Shown in pieces: positions 13,101-22,688 of a stretch of 64,000 bases of DNA. The stretch spans positions 4,197,174-4,261,173 of the forward strand of contig NW_006499728.1 in NCBI RefSeq assembly GCF_000471905.2, given 5' to 3'. Under the pieces are notes generated by a model that had not been told where the DNA came from, made no database searches, and was given only the letters and a program-made list of their open reading frames with translations. Each line of letters begins with the position of its first letter. Position 1 is the stretch's first letter. Made by a program: the position numbers and the translations under genes. This DNA is from Amborella trichopoda. Lineage: Eukaryota; Streptophyta; Magnoliopsida; Amborellales; Amborellaceae.

Positions 13101-13773
13101 TTCATAGATGAACTCCATTTCAATTAATTTCCCCCGTTACAGCACTGTAAATTCAATATGGGCCTCATAGTATTACAAAAGCACATGAGAAGCACGGAGA
13201 GGAACTACCCAAAGTAAACACACACGGATAGAGATGGATCAATAGGCGCACCTGAAGGGGTGAAAGCGCACAGAGATAGCCATCAAAAACCGAAGTCGAA
13301 GGCCACACATCGGCTATAGATGCAGAGTCCTTATGGGGTCGAGGTAAAAGCTTCTTATACGACTGAATATAGAGAAACAATATCAAATCACACACATTTG
13401 CACCAATCTTATCGATCTCATCAGGCTTCGCATAAACCAGAGGATCTGATAAACCCACATCTCCATAATCAGGCAGAACAGTGGCCAAAGTATCGAGAAC
13501 GAGGTGAGCATTTTCAATGGAGATCTCAAGGGCCTGAGAAATACCAGACGCGTCGATTCTCAAAGAAGAAGAGGAGAGAGAGAACGAGTCTTTGTTGAAA
13601 GAAAGTTGGAAGAATTTATCTCTGAGAGGTGCTAAGGTGGAGGTGCCATCAGTGAAGATGAGCTTCGAGATGGGGAGGAGACCGTACTCAAAGGGCTCTC
13701 TCCTGATGTGGAGAGAGAAAGTGGGTGGTGCAGTGGGTGGGGAGGAGGTGGAGGGCTCGACGCATTCGTCCAT
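574..13773 (-). CDS. TBCCD1: TBCC domain-containing protein 1 (TBCCD1-like), five exons, 3' end outside window
   Basis: Joined exons 13252-13773, 10417-10554, 8950-9351, 7645-7749 and 574-714 give 436 codons, all splicing at GT-AG in phase 0. The N-terminal half carries the plant-typical REPFEYGLLP and DVWPSTSVFDGYL segments (exon 1), RRFMPSQADEEAHQLSYLQ (exon 2) and PLSQAVPFFANSDPDMPAVP (exon 3). Exons 4-5 hold the start of the C-CAP/TBCC beta-helix, with DSVIYILAPLRYA, ALRVEHCERVHV and NCRECTFFLGVNQRP. The homologous plant proteins are, from memory, about 570 aa, so roughly the last quarter lies left of base 574. The ATG at 13773 is chosen because homology starts soon after it and no in-frame upstream ATG is convincing. 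Members of this family act in microtubule/centrosome organisation in animals and algae; the plant role is less clear. Intron 4 (715-7644) is bloated by a Copia insertion. No frameshift is seen in the exons. Confidence 0.93.
715..2149 (-). other. TBCCD1 intron 4, part distal to the Copia insertion
   Basis: AT-rich intronic sequence with no supported gene. It meets the Copia target duplication at 2150-2154. Confidence 0.75.
2155..2867 (-). repeat. 3' LTR of the Copia element
   Basis: 713 bp, TG...CA bounded. Aligns along its length with 6614-7351, sharing for example the CTCTCCAAGAGG/CTCTCCAAGAAG, GGTGTGAAATTCC and ATGAGATGGGATACCC regions. Confidence 0.92.
2868..2881 (-). other. Copia polypurine tract
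   Basis: Minus-strand CTAGAGGGGGAAAT directly abuts the 3' LTR, the expected position for plus-strand priming. Confidence 0.8.
2940..5479 (-). pseudogene. Copia pol remnant (pre-integrase, reverse transcriptase, RNase H)
   Basis: Near 5030-5170 (minus) a GAG-pre-integrase segment is visible across two frames, including CDHCLFGKHRVSF. At 3981-4226 the start of the Copia RT is clear (NHTYDLVKLPRGKKALKNKW). At 3376-3560 the RNase H lead-in is seen (RPGIVHAVVVVNKYIANP, then EYWEAVKWIF). The C-terminal tail is near 2945-3000 (HSNKDASDVMSKTLSKDK). Stops and frameshifts break every domain. Confidence 0.85.
5480..6300 (-). pseudogene. Copia gag remnant
   Basis: Minus-strand translation around 6007-6228 contains MEDLLYYLDLY, EEWKKL-like NKEWKKLTENTWTIQQWL and a V-FHHV segment, the usual gag core of Tnt1-like plant Copia elements. 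Around 5600-5720 a nucleocapsid zinc knuckle is recognisable (CYHGGKNEHMKKVC), but its second cysteine is replaced by glycine. Frames are interrupted between these blocks, so no intact gag can be made. Confidence 0.82.
6591..6607 (-). other. Copia primer-binding site (initiator tRNA-Met type)
   Basis: Minus-strand TGTTATCAAAGCCAGCT lies six bases inside the 5' LTR. It differs at few positions from the TGGTATCAGAGCC primer site usual in plant Copia elements. Confidence 0.75.
6614..7351 (-). repeat. 5' LTR of the Copia element
   Basis: 738 bp, TG...CA bounded. It is longer than the other LTR mainly through a CT microsatellite expansion (about 7072-7109) and an A-rich insertion near 7230-7250. 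Confidence 0.92.
7357..7644 (-). other. TBCCD1 intron 4, part proximal to exon 4
   Basis: Short intronic remainder between the Copia target duplication and the exon 4 donor. No gene seen. Confidence 0.75.
7645..7749 (-). CDS. TBCCD1: TBCCD1 exon 4 (codons 355-389)
   Basis: Acceptor CTGCAG|GTTTGG and donor AAG|GTATGC. Encodes VWNCHDSVIYILAPLRYA then YGCSDATIILGAIGK, the first strands of the C-CAP/TBCC beta-helix. It is separated from exon 5 by 6.9 kb that contains the Copia element. Confidence 0.93.
7750..8949 (-). other. TBCCD1 intron 3
   Basis: GT-AG intron between exons 3 and 4. AT-rich with poly-A/T runs and no supported coding or repeat structure. Confidence 0.8.
8950..9351 (-). CDS. 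TBCCD1: TBCCD1 exon 3 (codons 221-354)
   Basis: Acceptor TTACAG|GTTTTG and donor AAG|GTAAGG. Encodes the conserved DRFEHLGFLFHYGE and ANSDPDMPAVPV segments, a variable Ser/Pro/Glu-rich linker, and the lead-in to the C-CAP domain (KQAADIRGCSVK). Confidence 0.93.
9352..10416 (-). other. TBCCD1 intron 2
   Basis: GT-AG intron. Contains a GT-rich patch near 9715-9760 and nothing else I can support. Confidence 0.8.
10417..10554 (-). CDS. TBCCD1: TBCCD1 exon 2 (codons 175-220)
   Basis: Acceptor TTGTAG|TTTGTGCGC and donor ATG|GTGGGT. A second possible donor four bases downstream would shift the frame into a stop, so the phase-0 site is chosen. Encodes FVRTNRRFMPSQADEEAHQL, then an acidic stretch. 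Confidence 0.92.
10555..13251 (-). other. TBCCD1 intron 1
   Basis: First intron, 2.7 kb, GT-AG. AT-rich, no convincing coding segment or mobile element boundary seen. Confidence 0.8.
13252..13773 (-). CDS. TBCCD1: TBCCD1 exon 1 (codons 1-174)
   Basis: Starts with ATG at 13773 and ends at a CAG|GTGCGC donor. Its 522 bases are exactly 174 codons. The first ~18 residues are Ser/Thr/Pro-rich and weakly conserved; conservation begins at the RREPFEYGLLP stretch. The segment ending FLYIQSYKKLLPRPHKDSAS is strongly family-typical. Confidence 0.93.
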
Positions 13774-14100
13774 TGAAGAGGGCGAGAGAGAGCCAGACCA
13801 TTACAAGATGGGTCTGGGATGGGTCGAGGGAGACGGTGGATCTTTATGAGTGAGAGAGAGGAAGATAACAGAATCGACACGATGAGAGAGAGAGAGAGAG
13901 AGAAAGGAACATGTGATTTGTTAGGACTTAAGAGAGAGAAGGGAACATGTGACTTGTGAAGAGTAAGGAGGCCCCCCGTTGGAAATTTGATCGCTCTTTC
14001 TCTCTCTACCAAACCAAAGTTGGATTTTTATCTTAAATCAAATGAAACAAACCAAAGTTGGATCTTTATGTTCCACTATCTTCATCCTTCTCCATCTTAA
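13774..14100 (-). promoter_or_regulatory. TBCCD1 5' leader/promoter region
   Basis: On the minus strand this is CT-rich with a (CT)n run (about 13884-13902), the pyrimidine-patch composition common around plant start sites. Two imperfect copies of GAGAGAG..GGAACATGTGA..TTGT (13891-13920 and 13932-13959) and two of ACCAAAGTTGGAT are present. No clear TATA box is seen; the exact start site is not determined. Confidence 0.45.
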
Positions 14101-14477
14101 TGTTCCACCAAGGTTGTAAAAAAGGGATCTGGTTCGGATCGTTCATTTGGATTTTCAATTTGGTTAGGTAGTCGACGATCTAGACTGCTGATCTGTATCA
14201 ACAAACTCATCTTTAAAAATAAAAAACAAGGTTTTTCTTATAAGTTTTCTCATGTTCGAGAACCGGTTGTTTCGTAACATTGAGGTTCCCAATATTTAGA
14301 GGAACCGGTTCAAGCATGATGATTCTCGGTTCAAATCTAAAATTGACATTTATTTTTGTTGAGAAAATATTGTTGTTTTGATAATATATCAGAATTTCCA
14401 TGTTTGGGTGATTCCTATTTTGACTTGATTGTTTACTTCGACTCAATTTAGAGAGAGATTTTTTAGGAATTGGATGG
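14101..14477. other. Intergenic, no gene seen
   Basis: AT-rich. It includes imperfect ACCGGTT/GGTTC-rich short palindromic pieces near 14260-14330 but no supported feature. Confidence 0.6.
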
Positions 14478-14860
14478 GTCATCATCATCGTACCTTTTTT
14501 CCAATTATTTGGGATCGGTTATACGAATCCTGGTCTGTCATTCTGTCATATTAAATATCATATCTCCAATCAGGTCGTAAATCCTCATATCTTTTCTCAC
14601 TACTTTCAACCATGATCTTTTGTGCCTACATCTTGTTTTGTTTTAGCCTTCTACTTGAACTACCTCACACATATTCATAGGTGTTATACTGGGCATACAC
14701 CACACATGGTCAGCTCACATAAGTTTACCCTCTCTCATTTTATTGCCTATTGGTGTCACACTTAAATTTTTTAAAATATATTCATTTTGAATTCTATCCA
14801 TTCCTGTCTTGTTACTCATCGATTTCGATATCCTCATTTCCAATAAATTTAGTATAAAAT
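14478..14860 (-). mobile_element. RTE-clade LINE 3' fragment (reverse transcriptase tail)
   Basis: The minus strand reads, with stops, through the C-terminal tail typical of plant RTE LINE proteins: NLSVTPIGNKMREGKL, an ADHVW block, EVVQVEG, RSWLKVVRKDMRIYDL, then TRIRITDPK. It ends in a GATGATGATGA-type 3' tail, as expected for RTE elements. It is a 5'-truncated, non-functional copy. Confidence 0.78.
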
Positions 14861-15093
14861 GGAGGAAAAAGAAGTGGGCGAAAGAATTCAAAACTCAAAA
14901 CTCCTATGTGTGAATTTTTCTCTTTTTCTCAAAGACTAGATGTATAAATTTCCACTACGCCCAATTGCTAGTTGATATAAGAGATGCATTTTAAGAAACC
15001 TCGCCAAATTTTTTGGCAAATTATAGGAATTCAAAAAGCTTCTCTAATTGAGAGAAGAATTTTTTATAAAAAGGTGTAAGATTTTTTAGAAAA

Positions 15094-15525
15094 GGGTGCA
15101 GTTTGTATAGAGCCTAGGCTCTAAACAATCAAAGTAGAGCCTACTTTCAAATAGTATCGAGAAATGTGGTTTCAACATTGGAAATCTTTGTGATTGCCTT
15201 AAAATATATTTTCAACATTAGAAATCTTTGTGATTGCCTTAAAATATATTTCATCTTTATTTATAAAGTTTAAAGCTTTAAAAATAGTGTAGATCGACAG
15301 ATCTATCAAAATTTGAAAATCTTGAAAATTGATGGTCCAAAAATGCATTACAAAATACACTATTTCCAAAACTTGAAATCTATTTTTTTCTCATGTCCAT
15401 GTATCTTGATGTCGAGATGATCAATTTAAAGATATTTGGGTATCAAAATAATCTCCTCTAGTGAAATTTTTGATGTAGGCTCTAATTTGATGGTTTAGAG
15501 CTTCGACTCTATATAAACTTTTCCC
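15094..15525. mobile_element. Mutator-like MITE with 9-bp target duplication
   Basis: Starts GGGTGCAGTTTGTATAGAG and ends with the imperfect reverse complement over about 55 bp (internal matches include AGAGCCTAC and CTCTAAAC). It is flanked by an exact 9-bp direct repeat TTTAGAAAA (15085-15093 and 15526-15534). 432 bp, no coding capacity. Long terminal inverted repeats beginning with G and a 9-bp duplication fit Mutator-type transposition. A 40-bp tandem duplication lies inside at 15171-15250. Confidence 0.85.
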
Positions 15526-15618
15526 TTTAGAAAAACCCATAATTCTTACATCCTATTAATAATTTACAAACTCCACTAGTGAAACACTCTTGTGTAACAA
15601 TCCAGTGCTTACAACAAT

Positions 15619-15841
15619 CATCATCATCACCAGAGTTTGATCCCAACTATTTGGGGGCAGCTACGCGAATTTTGTTATGTTATTTTGAACTATCAAGGGT
15701 TATATCCTCAGTAAGACTATTTAAGATTCATAAAAAATTGAGGTAAAATTTAAAGTGGCTGCCCACCTAATGCAATCCTCCTCCTTTACTAGGGCTTGGG
15801 ACTGGCATTGACCGGTAGGAGCCCAGCGAGTTAGAGCCCAA
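15619..15841 (-). mobile_element. SINE insertion with (GAT)n tail
   Basis: Flanked by 13-bp target duplications TGCTTACAACAAT (15606-15618) and TGCTTACAGCAAT (15842-15854), one mismatch. On the minus strand it begins TGGGCTCTAACTCGCTGGG, has a B-box-like GGTCAATGCCAGTCC, and ends in GATGATGATGAT. The GGTGGGCAGCC and CAAGCCCTAG segments resemble the Au-type SINE family of plants, from memory. The right arm of the foldback element shows the empty site. Confidence 0.78.
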
Positions 15842-16325
15842 TGCTTACAGCAATAAAAGAAAAGAAAAGGTCTAATAAATAAAAACAAAGAGATTTACCT
15901 ATATTTAACTTTACAAGTGTCCACAAAACTAGGTAAAATTATAAGCATTACTTATAATTATGTTGCGTTTCCAATTGCCCACCAGTTTACTGTTAAACTT
16001 ATAATTTTACTTGTTTTGTGGACATTGTGTAATGTTAAATGTTGGTAGTCTCTTTGTTCTATTTTATTTGTTAAACCTTTTCTTACTTTTATTGTTGTAA
16101 GCACTGGATTGTTATACAGCGTGTTTCATTGTTGGAGTTTGTAAACTGTTAAAAAGATGTAAGAATTCTAATGGGATTTCCTGTTGTTAAGAATCTTTAT
16201 CTCAAATTACAGGAGTTCAGTGAAAAATCTGGTGAGGTTTCATAGAATGCATCTCTCATGTTGATAATTGAGTTCATATATCCAGTCTTTGAAAGAAAGA
16301 GAAAAAATGTGTATCTAGGGCCGTT

Positions 16326-16640
16326 AGGTATTCTGCATAACATCCATGTAACCTAGGGAAAATATACAGGAGTGAGTCTTGAGCTCTGTGAGTTCTTTTT
16401 TCATACATTTTTAATAAAATTAAGAGTAATTTACATACGGACCCTAAAAGTTTTTTTAAAAAATGAAATAGGCAGAAATTACAATAAAGGTCGCTCAACT
16501 TGTCATTTTTATATTTTCAAAATTCCCCTTCGGTCTGAGGATGGTATCCTCAATCTGAATTTTTGATTTTTTTTTTTAAGTTTTATTCGTTAGTAGGGCA
16601 GTGCCCCAAGCTTTAGGGTAGTGCCCTACTAATGGAAAAA
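16326..16640. other. Intergenic, no gene seen
   Basis: AT-rich. Contains only a short GGGCAGTGCCCC / GGGTAGTGCCCTAC hairpin near 16595-16635. Confidence 0.6.
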
Positions 16641-16916
16641 ACTAAGACTGAGTACTAAGTGCACTTATGTAGTGCTTCATGTGCATGTGTTTTGGGGAAT
16701 GTAGTGTACATCGCATAATGCGAGGGTGCACAACACTCGTCATAATTGTGCGCAACATTACTACACTTTGCACATGAATAGTGCACATTAAGTGATTTGT
16801 GTTGTGTGCACAGTACACAAGACGGAATACTAAATGCACTTATGTAGTAATTCGTGTGCATGTGTTTTGGGGAATATAGTACAAATCGCACGGTATGCTG
16901 GTGCACAACGATCTTC
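16641..16916. repeat. Diverged two-copy direct repeat
   Basis: The block GTGCACTTATGTAGTGCTTC...TGTGCATGTGTTTTGGGGAA...GGTGCACAAC at 16656-16735 recurs at 16830-16912 with scattered differences. Both copies are rich in TGTGCA/TGCACA palindromes. Unit spacing is about 175 bp. Confidence 0.75.
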
Positions 16917-17920
16917 ATGTGTGGACAATTTTAGAAAAAAAAAAAGAAAAAAAAAAGGTGGATTGACTTACCTTCTTTGTAATTTTCACCTACAAATGGA
17001 GCAGTTTATGTTTTCGAACAAATTTTAGGGTCCCTACATAAATCAGTCTAAAATTTATGTTTCTCTCCCGAAACTGAAATATTGCTTGAATATATGACTT
17101 CAGTGGTCAGAGTTAATAAAGAAAAAATACGTTTGTAGATATAATATATGGACATATAAGCGATAAGACCCTCCCATTTATAACGGGACATTGTCGTTTG
17201 GCTTTAGGCCACGATAAAGTTGATGATAGACTTACTTGGGTTCTCAATAATAATGGAGGTATCACCTCCACTAGTGCGTACATTACAAAATAATAAGAAA
17301 ACATGGACCGAAAAAATAAGACTCTCATGGCCATTTTTAAAATAAAAAAAAATAACAAAAATAAAAGAAAAGAAAAGAGACGAAAAAACGATTCATCCTA
17401 GGCCACACGGTTCTCATGGCTAGCCTAGCAAAAGAGGCTAATAAACAACGATGAAGTGCAAAGACGAGGTTTTTTTTGCTTGAGTGAGTGGGGAGAAAGC
17501 CCTACCTTTGGTAGAAATTGACTCTAGGACGTAGCATTGCAAATCATCAAGCACTAATCAACTAAGCTTGGGCTCTTTTTCCAAAAAAGAGGTTTTCAAT
17601 TGAGTAACATACACAACTTGTGCAATAATGAGAATCATGATCACTTTTTTATTCCATGCACATTTGTGGAGGACATAAAAATAAACCTTATGATACACAT
17701 CAATGTTATAGCTGGTTCAAGTATCTCTAGTCTCACAACAAAGTGCTTTAAAAGATAATTCATAAACAAATACTAAAGGAAGTAATTTGGAAGATCAAGA
17801 ATAGCATTACCAGAAAGTATGCTAGTCCCACCAAAGGATGACTAAAAGAACAATATAGAGAAGATAGGGAATCGCCCTCTTGAGTAATCCATGGATCATG
17901 TAGAGAGGTCATTATATTAA
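16917..17920. other. Intergenic, no gene seen
   Basis: AT-rich with A-runs. A small GGAGGTATCACCTCC hairpin is at 17253-17267. No coding or element boundary supported. Confidence 0.6.
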
Positions 17921-18250
17921 GGGTGTGGTTTGTATAAGGCCCTAAACAATCAAAGTAAGGTGCACCTTCAAATAGTGGAGAAAGATGTTGTTTGAGTATT
18001 GAAAATCTTGGTGACGTCCTTAAAATTCATTTCAATATCTAATTATAAAATTATAGCTTCAAAATTAGTGTAGATCAAGCAGATATATGAACACATGAAA
18101 ATCTAAAAAATTGACGGTCCAGAAAATGCTTTACAATATGTATTATTTTCAAGACTTGAAATCCATTTTTTCTTGTGTCCATATCTTAAGATCGAGATGA
18201 TCAATTTGAGGATTTTTATGTGTCGAAACAACCTCTTCTACAATGGTACA
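17921..18250 (+). mobile_element. MITE copy related to 15094-15525, 3' end lost
   Basis: Begins GGGTGTGGTTTGTATAAGG and shares the interior with the element at 15094: CTAAACAATCAAAGTA, TAGTGTAGATC, GACGGTCCA, then ATCGAGATGATCAATTT. The right terminal inverted repeat and target duplication are not recognisable. Confidence 0.72.
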
Positions 18251-18468
18251 ACATATATGTCACTCTATAAATATTGAAAGACAATATATATACAGGCTGA
18301 TGTAAGTCTCCTCTATTATAGATTCTTCTTTGACCTATTAATCCAATGGTGGGGACCCGCTCAAATCCCTCGTGAATTTGTTTACTATTCACCACCTAAT
18401 TCATCTCAATCTCTCTTTATAAACTACATTGACAATCAAATTAGAACATAAATTCTCTCAAGATAGAA
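18251..18468. other. Intergenic spacer left of the LINE
   Basis: Nothing recognisable apart from flanking the LINE target duplication at 18469-18483. Confidence 0.5.
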
Positions 18469-18514
18469 ATTCCAGATATTATCTTTTTTTTGACAAAGAT
18501 TCAAAGATTTTACT

Positions 18515-21500
18515 GTTGAGCAGGGAAAGATATTACATCATTCGAAACAACAAGAGAAGATAGAAGAGCCCCAGTATTCGCCAAAGAATCTGCCAGGGCA
18601 TTAGCTTCCCTAAAAACATGGACAAATGAAACATAGAATGTTTCAACTAAATCCATGACTTGCAGCCAATGGCCACAAAGTTCCCAGGGTAAGTGTTGTT
18701 CCTTTTTACACTATTTAACAACATTTAAGGAGTCCCCTTCACAGATACAAGAACAACCCGTAAATTCATCAACTAAAATTTTAACCCCACACAGCAAGGC
18801 ACTACGCTCAACATAGATGGTTGTTCTAACTCCAATCGGGCAAGCAAAGGAAAAAATAATGTTAGTTGGTTGTTCTAACTCCAATCGGGCCAACGAAGGA
18901 AAAAATAATGTTGGCAGCAGAGTCACGCATTACCCACCAATACCTGCAACACCTGGATTCCCGAATGAACTTCCATCAAAATTTAACTTTAAGCAATCAC
19001 CTGGAGGCGCCATCCAAAGTCTTCTTCACTTTGTACTTGGTCTCCCCAACAGGAAAAGGCTACCAAGATTAGCCATTATATCTACCTTGCCAATATTCTT
19101 TCCCTCCTTGTGTACCGAAATTGAATTCCAAATAGAGAGTTTGATATTATTTAATAAAACAGAAAAAGGCAAAGAATTCCCCTCAAAAGTCCCCTTATTT
19201 CTCTCTTTCCAAACTTCTCAAAGGATGACTCCCTTAGCAATATGCCAAATAAATTTTCCCATCTTAGGCAGATGAGGAATGGAAAATTGAGAAACAACAC
19301 CAGCCACAGACGAAGGGAGTACCAGGGAAACCCCAACTAAATTAAAGAGCCAAAACCAAATTCTTATTGTGAAGGAGCAATGAATAAACAGATTAGCACC
19401 AGTTTCCTCATCCGCTTTATAGAGGAGGAAAACATTAGGTAAAAATTTCCCCTTTTTGATAAGATTATCAGTAGTGAGAACCTTATTCAAAGCCGTCAAC
19501 CAAATAAAGACTTGAACTTTATGAGGAACATGCCACTTCCAAACTTTAGCAAGCGAGGGGCAAGAGGCTCTCCATCGATCATAAAAGAGAAGTCTGTAGC
19601 AGGACTTTACTGTGAAAATACCATCATGTTCAACATCTCAAATCACCTCATACTTAGCATTATAAGAGACATAAACCCCATTCAACAATTCCATAAGAGC
19701 ATACCACTGCGAAAGAATTAGCTCACTTTCCCGATTGTATGCAAATGTAATATTCCAAGCAATTAATTCTCCCCTACGATTAATGGTCTCCCCAATAGTC
19801 ACCTCTGATTGAGTAGCAATCCTAAATAAGTCGGGATAGGCCACTTTTAAGGGGTACTCGCCCAACCATTTGTGATGCCAAAATGAGACATTCCTTCCAT
19901 TCCCCACACTGCATTTGAAATAACCAGACACAATTGGTCTACAATTATACACAGCCTTCCATATATGGGAGGTTTGAGAACCTCTATGACCCCCAATCCA
20001 CATATTTTCTCTCTCAACCCTATATTTTGAAGCAAACACTCTATACCGCAGCTGATCTTTAAAAATAAGGTTACGCCACCACCGCTTATGTAACAGTGCC
20101 TGATTCACCAATTTTATTTTTCGTATGCCCAAACCACCTTTCATTTTTGGAGAACAAACTCTATCCCACTTTAATAAATGACACTTCATATTCACATCAG
20201 TTGATCCCCACAGGAAATCCTGCATCATTTTTTCCACTCTTTTGGCAACAGAAGCAGGCAAGTAGATTAGAGATATTTGGTACACCGGGAGGTTAGGAAG
20301 GCAAGATCTCAGCAAGGTAACCGTACCGCCTAAAGACAAATACTTGTGCTTTTAGAGTGCCAATCTACCTTGTCCTCTTTCAAGCACAATATCCCACACA
20401 ACAATGGTAAATCTCGAGTCAGAAATAGGGAGCCCCAAATATAAAATAGGGAAGGAGCCAACCTTACATCCAAACAAAGTAGCCAAATCACCAGCCACCC
20501 CTTCCAATAGTTAATCCCAACCAGTGACGATTTGTGAAAGTTAACTTTAAGACTCAAAGTCACCACAAATCTCCAAAATTCGAGCAATATTAGAAACCTG
20601 AGCAGCCTCTGCATCACAAAATATCAAAGTATCATCCGATACTAAAGGTAGGAAATAACAATTTCAGAATTAGGAATCAAAAACCCCGAAAAATACTTCA
20701 AATTTTCCATCATGCTTAGCATAAGACTAAAGTACTCAACATAAATTGTAAACAAGAAAGGAGACAATGATCACCATGTCTCAATCCTCTAGAAAATCCT
20801 ATCGAGCTTCCTTTAAATAACACGGAGAAGTGTGCCGAGGACAAACATCCCTTGATCCAAGATCGCCATTTATCACCAAAGCCCATAACTCTCATGATTT
20901 CAAGTAAAATACCCCATTCGACCAGATCGTATGCTTTATCCATATTCAGTATTAACAGAATATCTTGCTTCTTGCTAAAAACTCTAGAGTGAATACATTC
21001 CTGCGCTACCAGCACGCTATCTGTGATTTATCGATCTTGAATAAAGGCAGATTGGGTACAGGAAATAAGAGAAGGGACAACAGCCTTTAGTCTTTCAGCC
21101 AAGACTTTTGCAATAATTTTATAAAGACTAATTAACCGACTGATCGGTCTAATATCAGAGAGGCTTGAAATTGTAGCTTTTTTTGGGATCAAGGCCAAAA
21201 AAGTGGAATATATCCGTTTAAAAAAAATTTCGGTTACCATAAATTTTTCCACGAAAACCAATAAAATCTCCCTTAATAACATTCCAAAAACGATCAAAAA
21301 ACAATGGGGAAAACCATCAAGGCCAAGGGCCTTGTCTTCAGGAAATGCAAAAATAGCCTTATGCAACTCTTCCATGGTAATCTCCCTTTCCAACTGTAAT
21401 TTCCCATCCACAGAAAGAACTTTGAAGGTAACTCAACGAAGGTGTCACCTTAACCTCTGAAGAAAAGGCCTTTCTGAAATGACCAATCACTGCCTCGTTC

Positions 21501-22688
21501 AATGCATTATCATTTTCAAAATTCACCCCTAGAATGGAGAGGTCAGAAAAGTCATTTTGTCTTCTACAAGCACTGGCAATAGCATGGAAATACTTTGTAT
21601 TCAAGTCATCCTCTTTAATCCATTTGGATCTAGACCTTTGCCTCCAGTAGATCTCTTCCACCCTACGAAGCTCCCCTAACTCATTACATTTTGAAGTACG
21701 ATCACTGATAACTTGTTGGGAAATACAACCACTCTCTTGAATAGAGCAATCAATCGCTTGTAAATCTCCCAAACCTTATAAATTTGCGCCTTAACATCAA
21801 ACTGATTCTCACGCTTCTATAAAATCAACTTATGTTTGATATTAACCAATTTTTTGTGCAAATAAAAATCCAGGGAGCCTACCACAATCGTGTTGACCCA
21901 AGTGGTTCTAATAATTTTCATCACCTCGTTTTCCTCTAGCCACCCAGCTTCAAACCTAAAAAGTTTTGGGCCACCCTTTACCATTCCAGAATTGAGCATA
22001 ATGGGCCAATGGTCCAAAGAAAGCTTAGTCAAAGCCCTTACTGTAGCAAGAGGAAAATAGTCCAACCACTCCATTGAAAGAAGGAATATGTCTATTTTAC
22101 ATATAGACAGTCTGACCAAACTATTATTTGTCTAAGTGAATGTCGCACCCACAATTGGAGGGTCCAAAAGAGAATTACTCTCATTGAAACTATTGAATAA
22201 CCTCATAGAGGTATTAATAGAGGTACCAGACAAACATTCACGCAGCTATTGAATGAGATTAAAATCCCCCCCAATCACAACAAGATAACCGAAGGAGCGA
22301 ATAATAGAATTTAACTCATATAAAAAGACTTCTTTCAAAGCCAAAACGGATTGGTCATAAACATTCACAATACCCCATTTGAAATCAGAGTTGGGACCAC
22401 GAAAACCTAATAACAAGAAATTGTCTCTAAAAATAACTTCAAAATTCTGAAGAACTATGAGGTCCCAAAGGACCCACAGTCCTCCAGAAGCACCAGTAGC
22501 ATTAATCCCCTTAAAACCAACTACACCCGACCCCCAAATCTCCCGAACCCCTGAAACAGTGGGGGCTTGGGAGCTTAATTTCTTGCAAAAACAACACCAC
22601 AGGTTTTGTACTAAACTATCAAAAACCTAACATCTTGCTTCCTACTGGGGAGGCCTAGCCCCCTTACATTCCATGAAATAAAATTCAT
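18515..22688 (-). pseudogene. LINE ORF2 (endonuclease-reverse transcriptase-RNase H), disrupted
   Basis: Starts ATG at 22688 with NFISWNVRGLGLPSRKQDVR, the endonuclease N-terminus. The endonuclease C-terminus is near 22000 (LDHWPIML, then FRFEAGWL). The linker near 21600 has WIKEDDLNTKYFH. RT motifs run from 21411 (EDKALGLDGFP, LIPKKATISSLSDIRPIS) to 20716 (LNMDKAYDLVEWG, SRGLRHGD). The YADD box near 20630 has become SDDTLIF. zf-RVT is near 19700-20340 and RNase H near 18520-18800 (ERSALLCGVKI, HVFREANALADSLAN). Multiple stops and frameshifts. Confidence 0.9.
18818..18915. repeat. 49-bp tandem duplication inside the LINE RNase H region
   Basis: TGGTTGTTCTAACTCCAATC...GGAAAAAATAATGTT occurs twice in a row, unit 49 bp, with four or five differences. 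A 49-bp unit shifts the frame, so it also breaks ORF2. Confidence 0.9.

Larger units (their letters stand above)
14903..16325. mobile_element. Foldback element: long inverted repeat around a short loop, with nested insertions
   Basis: The sequence 15998-16325 is the imperfect reverse complement of 14903-15945 once two insertions are removed. Matching blocks include AACAATCCAGTGCTTACAAC, TTTACAAACTCCA, GAGATGCATT, CAAAGACT and GTCCACAAAAC. The loop is 15946-15997. The left arm is interrupted by a MITE (15094-15525) and a SINE (15619-15841); the right arm keeps both empty sites. Each original arm is about 330 bp. No coding sequence; probably a non-autonomous DNA transposon. Confidence 0.85.

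Noticed and set aside
13632-14012. 126-codon minus-strand frame overlapping TBCCD1 exon 1
   Set aside because: Out of frame with TBCCD1, starts at TTG rather than ATG, and is low-complexity Ser/Leu/Pro from CT-rich leader sequence.
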